The notes below the pieces were generated by a model, which was given only the letters and a program-made list of their open reading frames with translations, was not told where the DNA came from and did not search any database. From Aporhodopirellula rubra (GTDB lineage Bacteria; Planctomycetota; Planctomycetia; Pirellulales; Pirellulaceae), in NCBI RefSeq assembly GCF_014192335.1, contig NZ_JACHXU010000003.1:400777-464776 (forward strand): a stretch of DNA of 64,000 nucleotides, given 5' to 3'. Each line of letters begins with the position of its first letter. Position 1 is the first letter of the stretch. Below are positions 45,679 through 52,370 of this stretch, in pieces. The position numbers and the translations under genes were made by a program.

Positions 45679-46536
45679 ATGCACGCCAACGACATCGCCT
45701 TCGGTATCGAAATCGAAACCCACATGCCCGGAAACGACCGCACGCCGATCGGCGGCTACCACAACGGCCTTCCGGTTTCTTGGCTGCCGGCGGGGTGGAA
45801 AGCCGAACGCGACGGCAGCATCCGGACGCCGGCCGGACGTAAACCTTGCGAGTTTGTTTCACCGGTCCTTCGCGGACGCGAAGGTTTGCAAAACGTCGAG
45901 ACCGCGGTCGACGCGATCAAGGAACGCGGCGCTCGGGTCAACGAATCTTGCGGGCTGCACATCACCATTTCTTGGAACGGCGACGCAGCGGCCCTGGCCC
46001 GACTGATTTCCTTGATCGCCAACCATGAAAACGCCATCTACGCATCGACCGGAACGCGACGACGCGAACGAAACCAATGGGCGAAGCAAATCAAAACTTA
46101 CGGCAACAAAGATGCTGCGAAGACACGCTGCGAAGCCGACCGCTACCACCTCTTGAACCTGACGCACCTGGCCCGAGGCCGACAACGGATAGAGATTCGG
46201 GCCTTCGCCGGAACGCTCAACAAAACGAAACTGATCGGGTACATCCAAATGATCCTGGGCTTGGCCGAACTTGCGATGAACCAAAAACGATGCGCGGGTT
46301 GGGACTACGCCAAGAAACCGGGAACCAAGTCTTGCTGGGACCGACCGGACGCCGGCCACGGGGAAACGGAATTGAACCGGCTCTTCTACCGGCTGGGTTG
46401 GACGAAGGGTTGGTACAAGGGCGACCTTCGCAACAAACGATTCGGCGAACTGACCACCGGCGAAAACGGATGCGACTTTCGCCCGGTCAAAAAGAAGCTT
46501 CTTGACTTGGCCCGCAAATACGACCAGGCAATTTGA
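45679..46536 (+). CDS. Amidoligase-family enzyme, 285 aa
   Basis: Motifs FGIEIETHMPG (about residues 8-18), GLHITISW, and IEIRAFAGTLNKTK match the amidoligase fold (pfam12224-type), which joins amino groups to carboxyls and occurs in phages. The ATG at 45679 follows directly on GGAGACACCAAAC, a good ribosome site; the long in-frame upstream extension crosses the promoter module and is not used. It is transcribed from module copy 1 and ends 22 nt before a hairpin. Its substrate is unknown. Confidence 0.85.
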   Translation: MHANDIAFGIEIETHMPGNDRTPIGGYHNGLPVSWLPAGWKAERDGSIRTPAGRKPCEFVSPVLRGREGLQNVETAVDAIKERGARVNESCGLHITISWNGDAAALARLISLIANHENAIYASTGTRRRERNQWAKQIKTYGNKDAAKTRCEADRYHLLNLTHLARGRQRIEIRAFAGTLNKTKLIGYIQMILGLAELAMNQKRCAGWDYAKKPGTKSCWDRPDAGHGETELNRLFYRLGWTKGWYKGDLRNKRFGELTTGENGCDFRPVKKKLLDLARKYDQAI

Positions 46537-46558
46537 TCGCCACCGCTACGGATTTTAG

Positions 46559-46584
46559 AACGCCGCGTTGTAGAACGCGGCGTT
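46559..46584 (+). terminator. Terminator after amidoligase gene
   Basis: An 11-bp stem, AACGCCGCGTT (46559-46569) and AACGCGGCGTT (46574-46584), encloses a 4-nt loop; a T-rich stretch follows. The rest of 46585-46740 shows no gene. Confidence 0.8.
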
Positions 46585-46742
46585 TCGCCGTTTTGTGGCG
46601 AACACGTTGGCCTCGGTGGCCACGTTTTGGAAGGTCCAAAGGTAGACGCGGCTTTTGCCATGTTGCGACACGCGGCGAATGTGGGCGACACGGCCGGCCT
46701 CCATAAACCTGCGAAAAGCCTGTGAATTACTGGCCGGAATCG

Positions 46743-46777
46743 CTTGCTGTGTTTGGAACCGCATGGCTCATGTGTGT
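46743..46777 (+). promoter_or_regulatory. Repeated 38-bp module, copy 2
   Basis: TCGCTTG, 14-nt spacer and GCATGGCTCATGTGTGT (46761-46777) as in the other copies. It ends 43 nt before the ATG at 46821. Confidence 0.7.
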
Positions 46778-46820
46778 CATCGGAAAACGGTTTTTCAATC
46801 ACCCCAACGGAGAATCAAAC

Positions 46821-47096
46821 ATGACCCTTGGCGAACTGATCGGCTTGCTAGAAGAGTACCGCGACGAGCACGGCGAAGACTGCGAAGTGCGATTGATGAC
46901 GCAACAAAACTGGCCCTTTGAAAACCGCATCGCCGGCGTAACCAGCGGCGCGGAGATGAACGAAGCGGAGCATGACGACCCACACGAATTCGCGGACGAA
47001 CAAGACGTCGCCGTAGACGCGATGGTCTACATCGTCGAAGGCGGCCAGATCTGCTACGGCAGCAAGCGGGCATGGGAAACCTGCCGCGATTGCTAA
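46821..47096 (+). CDS. Small acidic hypothetical protein, 91 aa
   Basis: Begins MTLGELIGLLEEYRDEHGEDCEVRLM, a pattern typical of small phage proteins of unknown role that combine a short helix with a beta sheet (VAVDAMVYIVEGG). CGGAG lies about 8 nt upstream of the ATG. It is behind module copy 2 and before a terminator-type hairpin. Function unknown. Confidence 0.75.
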   Translation: MTLGELIGLLEEYRDEHGEDCEVRLMTQQNWPFENRIAGVTSGAEMNEAEHDDPHEFADEQDVAVDAMVYIVEGGQICYGSKRAWETCRDC

Positions 47097-47110
47097 ACGC
47101 GAACCAATAA

Positions 47111-47138
47111 GCCGGCGGCGCGATAGAGCGCCGCCGGC
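47111..47138 (+). terminator. Terminator after the 91-aa gene
   Basis: Perfect 11-bp stem GCCGGCGGCGC (47111-47121) and GCGCCGCCGGC (47128-47138) with a 6-nt loop, followed by CTTTCTATTC. The 69-aa gene lies just beyond without its own module, so it may need read-through. Confidence 0.85.
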
Positions 47139-47167
47139 CTTTCTATTCACGAACTGAGGAATAAACA

Positions 47168-47377
47168 ATGAAGAACCGAGACAAAATGGAAAACGCCTAT
47201 GCAGCCGCGCACATTCGAGCTTTGACCTTGCTCGAGGATTTGCACGAAACCGTCGAGGACATGCCGGCACCGGGTAACGAAGAGTTCCCGATCGATTGGG
47301 GGCATGTCGGATCCTTGAACCATCTTTGTGAACAACTGGCGGAGTTGAAAAAGCACTTCGCTTCGGACGAAGACTGA
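47168..47377 (+). CDS. Small hypothetical protein, 69 aa
   Basis: Helical sequence (MENAYAAAHIRALTLLEDLHE, SLNHLCEQLAELKKHF) likely forming an alpha-hairpin. GAGGA lies 7 nt before the ATG. No module copy in front of it; it follows a terminator and is followed by another. Unknown function. Confidence 0.7.
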   Translation: MKNRDKMENAYAAAHIRALTLLEDLHETVEDMPAPGNEEFPIDWGHVGSLNHLCEQLAELKKHFASDED

Positions 47378-47402
47378 TCGGCACTTGTTCTCCTTGCCCG
47401 AC

Positions 47403-47433
47403 ACGCCGCGACGTTCGCAACCTGTCGCGGCGT
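47403..47433 (+). terminator. Terminator after the 69-aa gene
   Basis: Stem ACGCCGCGAC (47403-47412) and GTCGCGGCGT (47424-47433), loop 11 nt, then TTTTCTCG. Confidence 0.8.
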
Positions 47434-47538
47434 TTTCTCGTTTGCGAGTGCTTTGCCGCATGCCCATTGGACGGCAACTCGGCCGAACGTCGCGGGCCGA
47501 TCGAAAGCTGCAAAAAGATTGCAGATTCCTTTCGGACT

Positions 47539-47576
47539 TCGCTTGCTGTGCTGCGAAACGCATGGCTCATGTGTGT
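47539..47576 (+). promoter_or_regulatory. Repeated 38-bp module, copy 3
   Basis: TCGCTTG (47539-47545), 14-nt spacer and GCATGGCTCATGTGTGT (47560-47576), followed by TAA. It ends 52 nt before the ATG at 47629. Region 47434-47538 has no gene. Confidence 0.7.
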
Positions 47577-47628
47577 TAACGCCGACGGGGCGAACCAAGA
47601 ACCACGACCTTCTACCGGAGACAAAACC

Positions 47629-47871
47629 ATGGCCAAAGAAAACAAGACCGCCGACCTTCGCAGTGCGATGCAAAAACTTGATCCAGCGACCTACCAAGAC
47701 ATTCGCGAAAGCTACTACCGCATTGCCGACAACTTGAAACCGCTGGCCGACGCTTTGGAGAAAGCCGACGCCGACCAAGGTGGCCACGCCGGCCCGCTGC
47801 TCGACGAGCATTTTCTCTTCCTGCAAATGTACGACCTGCTTCGCAAGAGCAACCTTGGCGGGGTGGTGTGA
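47629..47871 (+). CDS. Small hypothetical protein, 80 aa
   Basis: Helical protein beginning MAKENKTADLRSAMQKLD with LLDEHFLFLQMYDLLRKS near the end. ACCGGAG lies about 9 nt before the ATG, and the longer frame upstream would cross the module. Transcribed from module copy 3. Unknown function. Confidence 0.7.
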   Translation: MAKENKTADLRSAMQKLDPATYQDIRESYYRIADNLKPLADALEKADADQGGHAGPLLDEHFLFLQMYDLLRKSNLGGVV

Positions 47872-47884
47872 ACCGAAAGCCGAA

Positions 47885-47921
47885 ACGCCGGCCCCTTTCC
47901 TCGAACGAATCGGGCCGGCGT
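47885..47921 (+). terminator. Hairpin after the 80-aa gene
   Basis: ACGCCGGCCC (47885-47894) pairs with GGGCCGGCGT (47912-47921), loop 17 nt. No strong T run follows, so read-through into the HARE-HTH gene is possible. Confidence 0.55.
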
Positions 47922-47988
47922 CGTCGCGGGCGGTTCCCGCGGCCTGACGATGGCAGCCAACCATGAACACGAATTGGGAGATGGAAAC

Positions 47989-48474
47989 ATGAAGAAGGCA
48001 GACGTAAAGATCGGTGGTGAGTACTACGCGAAGGTCACGAACAAGAAAGTGGTCGTACGCATCGATGCGGAGAACGCCTCGGGCGGCTGGGACGCGACGA
48101 ACCTTTCGACGAATAAGAAGGTCCGCATCAAGACGGCCGGTCGGTTGCAAGGACCAGCGCGGACGACCGAGGCGGCTTCGGAACCCACCACGCGAGCAAA
48201 AAAGCGAGTCGCCAAGAAGAATTCCGAAACCAACACCGGCGGCGAGAAAAAGCTTTCGTGCGTCAAAGCCGCCTTGCTGGTTTTGGAATCCGCCGGCGAA
48301 CCCATGAACACGCAAGAAATGATCACCGCGATGGTCGACCAGAACCTTTGGGAAAGCCCGGGCGGAAAGACTCCGCACGCGACGTTGTACTCGGCGATTC
48401 TTCGTGACTTGGCGAAAGGCGACGAAAGCTGGTTCGTAAAGACGGAACGCGGCCGGTTTACGGTTCGCGGATAG
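47989..48474 (+). CDS. HARE-HTH domain protein, 161 aa
   Basis: N-terminal segment KIGGEYYAKVTNKKVVVRID is a small beta barrel; a Lys/Arg/Thr-rich linker leads to a winged-helix domain of HARE-HTH type (KLSCVKAALLVLESAGEPMN, MITAMVDQNLW and SAILRDLAKG). Such domains bind DNA, often modified bases, in restriction enzymes and chromatin proteins. ATG 47989 has GGGAG upstream. It may regulate phage or host DNA. Confidence 0.85.
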   Translation: MKKADVKIGGEYYAKVTNKKVVVRIDAENASGGWDATNLSTNKKVRIKTAGRLQGPARTTEAASEPTTRAKKRVAKKNSETNTGGEKKLSCVKAALLVLESAGEPMNTQEMITAMVDQNLWESPGGKTPHATLYSAILRDLAKGDESWFVKTERGRFTVRG

Positions 48475-48486
48475 GAGGCCGGTGAA

Positions 48487-48717
48487 ATGTTTATCGGAGA
48501 CGTTCGACAAATCGAGGACCTTGCGGAAGGGGAAACGGCAACGCCGGAACCCGACATGGGGTACGAACTGCGGACCGCTAATGGCGACCGATTTGAACGC
48601 GGCACGGTGGAACACCTGGTTCGACGCGGCGACATGATCATCGCCCGAACAACCGCCGGTGAAGAGTTCGCGGTTGTCGGCCGGAACGCGCACGTCTTGG
48701 TCCCCCTCTCCTTCTAG
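48487..48717 (+). CDS. Small hypothetical protein, 76 aa
   Basis: Acidic, beta-rich (YELRTANGDRFERGTVEHLV, MIIARTTAGEEFAVVG). AGGAGG lies 7 nt before the ATG, and it follows the HARE-HTH gene by 12 nt, so the two are probably co-transcribed. Confidence 0.75.
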   Translation: MFIGDVRQIEDLAEGETATPEPDMGYELRTANGDRFERGTVEHLVRRGDMIIARTTAGEEFAVVGRNAHVLVPLSF

Positions 48718-48756
48718 CTTCAACCCTTTTCACCCCCGGCGAACACTTCGCCACAC

Positions 48757-48784
48757 ACGCCCGACGTTGGCCACGGTCGGGCGT
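48757..48784 (+). terminator. Terminator after the HARE-HTH unit
   Basis: Stem ACGCCCGAC (48757-48765) and GTCGGGCGT (48776-48784), loop 10 nt, then TTTGTCGTT. Confidence 0.75.
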
Positions 48785-48902
48785 TTTGTCGTTGGTCGGC
48801 TGCCTGGCCGCGCAACTTCACGAGGCCACACACGGCAACGACGGCCGCGATTTCTCGAAGACGAAAAACATGGCGGATCTTTCCGCATGCTTTGCAAAGT
48901 TC

Positions 48903-48937
48903 GCTTGCTGTGTTTGCCGGCGCATGGCTCATGTGTG
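48903..48937 (+). promoter_or_regulatory. Repeated 38-bp module, copy 4
   Basis: TCGCTTG, 14-nt spacer and GCATGGCTCATGTGTGT (48921-48937), followed by TAA. It ends 42 nt before the ATG at 48980. Region 48785-48900 has no gene. Confidence 0.7.
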
Positions 48938-48979
48938 TTAACGCGAACGCCGTTTCTTACCACGAACATGGAGAACCCA

Positions 48980-49165
48980 ATGCCAAACCTGCAACCGCAA
49001 CGCTGGCGATCGACAGTTGTCTTCGCCGACGGCAGGCGAATCGAAGTCGATGAACCGCTGCCAGTTCAAACCATTGTCGCCGATGCGAAACGCGCCGGTG
49101 CCACCAAGGTCGAACTCGAGAACGGAACCGAAATCTTCCTCAACGAAAACGGAGAACAACGATGA
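48980..49165 (+). CDS. Small hypothetical protein, 61 aa
   Basis: Alpha-beta mini-protein (STVVFADGRRIEVDEPLPVQ, TKVELENGTEIFLNENG). GGAG precedes the ATG by 6 nt; an in-frame ATG at 48968 is an alternative. Its stop overlaps the next start (ATGA). First gene of a four-gene unit driven by module copy 4. Confidence 0.75.
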   Translation: MPNLQPQRWRSTVVFADGRRIEVDEPLPVQTIVADAKRAGATKVELENGTEIFLNENGEQR

Positions 49166-49395
49166 GCAAAATTCAAACCCTCACGCCTCGGCCGATCGAG
49201 CCGGCCCCGGCATACGAGAACGGTCATCAGATCGCTCGCGACTTGTTGCGGCACATCGAGCTGCAACTTGATCGCATGCAGCGTCCCGACTCCAAGGACC
49301 TCCGATGGCATCACGTTCGTGCGGTCAATCTCATCAACGCTCAGCTATCAGAGGTCGCCACGCTACTCGACGAAACCAACGGAGTCCGTAACTGA
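49162..49395 (+). CDS. Small helical hypothetical protein, 77 aa
   Basis: Helical, with NGHQIARDLLRHIELQLDRM and RAVNLINAQLSEVATLLDE. Coupled by ATGA to the gene before and by TGATG to the DUF4314 gene after. Unknown function. Confidence 0.75.
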   Translation: MSKIQTLTPRPIEPAPAYENGHQIARDLLRHIELQLDRMQRPDSKDLRWHHVRAVNLINAQLSEVATLLDETNGVRN

Positions 49396-49625
49396 TGAAA
49401 CCCAACTGCAACCTCAAGGCGGGCGACCGAATTCGTTTGCTTTCGATGGACGACCCCGACCCGATTCCCGCCGGCACCATCGGAACGGTCGCCGCCGTGT
49501 ATCCGCAAAGCGATTGGACGCAAGTCGACGTGGATTGGGACGGCGGACGATCGCTGATGCTCTCCATTCCGCCAGACCAAGTTCAACGCATCGATGCCTC
49601 ACCCCAAACCCAATCAGGAGAATGA
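49395..49625 (+). CDS. DUF4314-like protein, 76 aa
   Basis: GDRIRLLSMDDPDPIPAGTIG and VDVDWDGGRSLML match the DUF4314 pattern of small phage and plasmid proteins with an SH3-like barrel. Function unknown. Ends 3 nt before the next gene. Confidence 0.85.
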   Translation: MKPNCNLKAGDRIRLLSMDDPDPIPAGTIGTVAAVYPQSDWTQVDVDWDGGRSLMLSIPPDQVQRIDASPQTQSGE

Positions 49626-49628
49626 AAC

Positions 49629-49949
49629 ATGTCCACTCGCGCTGTAATCGCTCTGCAATTGCCCGACGAAACGGTCGTCGCGACCTACTTGCACTTCGAC
49701 GGGTATCCCGATCACGTGATGCCGATCCTCGAAAGCGGCTACCTTGATCCAGACGAAGCACTTGAGTTGATCGAAGGTGGTGAACTGCGATCAATATCGC
49801 CGCGGCCAGCCGAGCCCGAGTACTTTGCAACCAACCGGCCAACCGAAGTACTACACTCCGCCGGCGAGCTGCCACGTCTAGCTCGCTATCTGAATGCTGA
49901 GCACATCTATCTCCTCGGCGAAGGGCGGTGGACGCATCAAAGAACCTGA
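49629..49949 (+). CDS. Small phage-type protein, 106 aa
   Basis: Begins MSTRAVIALQLPDE and YLHFDGYPDHVMPIL, a start shared by many small phage proteins of unknown role (MSTRATIA... HWDGYPEH type). GGAG lies upstream. Last gene of the plus-strand unit; convergent with the methyltransferase gene, 9 nt away. Confidence 0.8.
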   Translation: MSTRAVIALQLPDETVVATYLHFDGYPDHVMPILESGYLDPDEALELIEGGELRSISPRPAEPEYFATNRPTEVLHSAGELPRLARYLNAEHIYLLGEGRWTHQRT

Positions 49950-49958
49950 TGCCGCCGC

Positions 49959-51269
49959 TCATCGCATGTTCTCCTCGCGAGCGCCGACGGGAATCGGCGA
50001 CTCGCCAGTCCGCTCGAGCACGGCGGCTTTGCCGGTAAACCGCTGGTAGCGATCCACGATCACGTCGCAGTACGGTGGGTCGAGTTCCATCAAGAAAGCC
50101 TTGCGGCCGGTCTGTTCGGCACCGATCAAGGTCGATCCGCTGCCGCCGAACAGATCGAGAACGTTATCGCCGCGCCGCGATGAATACTGCATCGCCATGA
50201 CGGCGAGTTCTGCCGGCTTGCCGGTGAGATGCTCCAATTGCTGTGGCGGAATTTTCTTGACGTGCCACAGGTCCGTCGCATTGTTCGGTCCGAAGAACTT
50301 GTGGCCGGCCCCTTCTTTCCAGCCATAAAACGCCCATTCGTGCGCGCCCATGAAATCTTTGCGCGTCATGACAGGATGCATCTTGTCCCAGATGATGGCC
50401 TGCGAGAAATACAAACCGGCCTTGGCCAACACGGGTGGATAGTTCGCGATGTTCGAAAAACCTCCCCAAATGTAGAAGCACCGGCCGGGTTCCAGGACGC
50501 GAGCGATGTTACCGAACCAGGCTTCGAGCAATCGGTTGAACTCTTCGTCCGAAACAAAGTCGTTCGCGAGCGGCCGGTCCTTGGCTCGCATCTTCTTCGG
50601 ACCATCTTTCGATTTGCCCTTTCCCGCCTCGAACGAGCTGTTGCCGGCCGCGATCGCGTTTTTGCTCCGTGGTTCGACCTTCACGTTGTACGGCGGATCG
50701 GTATTGCAAAGTTGAATCTTTGCACCGCTCAACAGCCGATCCAAATCTTCGACGCTGGTCGAGTCGCCGCATAGCAGTCGGTGATCGCCGAGAAGCCAAA
50801 GGTCGCCCGGTTGAGTGACTGGATCGTCGGGAGGCTCGGGAACATCGTCGGGATCAGTAAGTCCCGGTTCAACCCCTGGATCGAGCAGCTTGGCCAACTC
50901 ATCCGTGTCGAAACCGAGTAGTTCGCAATCGAATCCGGCATGCTGCAGTTCACCGATTTCGAGTGGCAGAAGATCATAATCCCATTGGGCATTCTCGCCG
51001 GTTCGGTTGTCGGCGATGCGGTAGGCCTTTACCGCTTCGGGTTCTAGGTCCGTGGCCACGTGGACCGGCACCTCGGCGAGATTCAGCTGCTTGGCAGCTT
51101 TCCAACGCGTATGGCCGACGATGATGACGCCGTCGGGATCCACGACGATCGGTTGCCGAAAACCGAATTCGTTGATGGACTGGACGACCGGAGCAACCGC
51201 ATCGTCGTTGATTCGAGGATTTTTTTCGTAAGGCTTGATCCGATCAAGCGACCACATTTCGACCTGCAT
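49959..51269 (-). CDS. ParB-like/DNA methyltransferase fusion, 436 aa
   Basis: Residues about 1-110 are ParB/sulfiredoxin-like (IKPYEKNPRINDDAV, VVDPDGVIIVGHTRWKAA). The C-terminal methylase has the catalytic motif NTDPPYNV (about residue 195-202) before the SAM-binding LFGGSGSTLIGAEQ (about 385-398), the order of class beta amino-methyltransferases. It would methylate adenine N6 or cytosine N4 and may protect phage DNA from the restriction system encoded nearby. ATG 51269 has GGAAGG about 8 nt upstream; a TTG at 51287 is possible. Confidence 0.9.
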   Translation of the reverse strand: MQVEMWSLDRIKPYEKNPRINDDAVAPVVQSINEFGFRQPIVVDPDGVIIVGHTRWKAAKQLNLAEVPVHVATDLEPEAVKAYRIADNRTGENAQWDYDLLPLEIGELQHAGFDCELLGFDTDELAKLLDPGVEPGLTDPDDVPEPPDDPVTQPGDLWLLGDHRLLCGDSTSVEDLDRLLSGAKIQLCNTDPPYNVKVEPRSKNAIAAGNSSFEAGKGKSKDGPKKMRAKDRPLANDFVSDEEFNRLLEAWFGNIARVLEPGRCFYIWGGFSNIANYPPVLAKAGLYFSQAIIWDKMHPVMTRKDFMGAHEWAFYGWKEGAGHKFFGPNNATDLWHVKKIPPQQLEHLTGKPAELAVMAMQYSSRRGDNVLDLFGGSGSTLIGAEQTGRKAFLMELDPPYCDVIVDRYQRFTGKAAVLERTGESPIPVGAREENMR

Positions 51270-51396
51270 GTGCAAAAGCCCTTCCAAGGCGAGGAGAGAA
51301 ACGGAAGGGTTCGGTCGGTGGCTAGGTGGATGGGTGGTTGGTTATGTATTCTGCGGCTGCAATTCAACGCAGGAGGAGTTCTAGAATTCTCACCCG

Positions 51397-51984
51397 TTAA
51401 TTGCCGGGAAGGGTATTGGCGTCTTCATCGATCTCTTTGCCGTCATCATCGAAGAACTTCCTAAGTCGAACAGCCTCCGATTTCAAAAAATCATTGAGTG
51501 TCTTCCATTCGGATAGAATCTCTCCGCTGTCCGGATCGCGTACTCGAATCCGACTTCCTTCTTCGACACACACCGGTGACCCATCCCAGTTGTAACTACC
51601 CACGATCCAGTACTTCTCGCCAAGCCATGCGGGACGTTCCACCGTATTGGGCGTAATGATCGAATACGGCTGACTCTGAACCGCCTCCTCCGTGCGTTTG
51701 AAATTCTCTCGCCACCCGAAAATCGAGAGAGTCCCGAAGAAAACTTCCAGCCCATTCGACAAGCTCAAGAACTGTCTGAGCGGGGTTGGCAACTTCATTC
51801 CGACCGCTGATTCAATTTTGCGAATCCCCTCCTCAGGACATGGTGGGTACGTAGCGTGGAGGTAAGCTCGCTGACCAAAGTGCGGGACCTTTCCAAAGAG
51901 CCTGGCCCCATTCTTCATCGTCTTGCAGCCGAGAGCTTCATACTCGGAAAAGACGGATACCATTTTGTTAAATCCAGTTTTCAC
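51397..51984 (-). CDS. SMI1/KNR4-like protein, 195 aa
   Basis: PPCPEEGIRKIESAVGMKLPTPLR and FLSLSNGLEVFFGTLSIFGW match the SMI1/KNR4 (SUKH) family, widely used as immunity or partner proteins against toxins and in phage-related loci. GTG start at 51984; ATG at 51963 is an alternative. No toxin gene is seen beside it. The 127 nt between it and the methyltransferase start are empty. Confidence 0.8.
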   Translation of the reverse strand: MKTGFNKMVSVFSEYEALGCKTMKNGARLFGKVPHFGQRAYLHATYPPCPEEGIRKIESAVGMKLPTPLRQFLSLSNGLEVFFGTLSIFGWRENFKRTEEAVQSQPYSIITPNTVERPAWLGEKYWIVGSYNWDGSPVCVEEGSRIRVRDPDSGEILSEWKTLNDFLKSEAVRLRKFFDDDGKEIDEDANTLPGN

Positions 51985-52159
51985 GTCAATTGTCTCAATC
52001 TCGGGCGTTGATTCGGAAAGCTTCTGATTCTACGAAAACTCACGTTCGGACAAACAAAACAAACTGTGCCCAATTAGGCGGCTGTTCCCGCGGCCCTTGT
52101 GAGAAAACGATTCGGCCGGAAGTACCTAAACGACTTCGCCGGCGTCGATTGAGAACTTC

Positions 52160-52370
52160 TTTCCCTCTTTCACCCCCTGTCGCATAGACACACACGTACG
52201 CGGGCATGTCGCGTGCGCGGGTGGGTGCGGGTGAACACGTGAAAGAAGAGATTTTTTTCTTATATTTACGTGTTTTGCGGCCAAACTTCCTTCACCCTTC
52301 TTTCTCGTACGTTCACTCTCTTTCACCCCGCGACGACCGACTTCGTTCACTTTCACCCCGTTCCTTCACC
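52160..52370. other. Iteron-like TTCAC/GTGAA cluster with AT-rich tract
   Basis: In the 368-nt gap 51985-52352, TTCAC occurs at about 52169, 52291, 52312, 52322, 52347, 52352 and 52366 and its complement GTGAA at about 52231 and 52240. A T-rich stretch (about 52250-52268) sits among them. Clustered short repeats plus an AT-rich tract beside a prim-pol/helicase gene suggest a replication origin or a binding array. The extreme 5 prime part of the gap (51985-52159) shows nothing else. Confidence 0.45.

Noticed and set aside
45601..48937. CRISPR-like reading of the four repeats
   Set aside because: Copies are about 0.8-1.4 kb apart with genes between them, not regular short spacers, and no cas gene is present.
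52126..52356. A 76-aa minus-strand frame in the iteron-like region
   Set aside because: It lies on the repeats, has biased basic composition and no clear start signal; a replication or regulatory region explains the DNA better.
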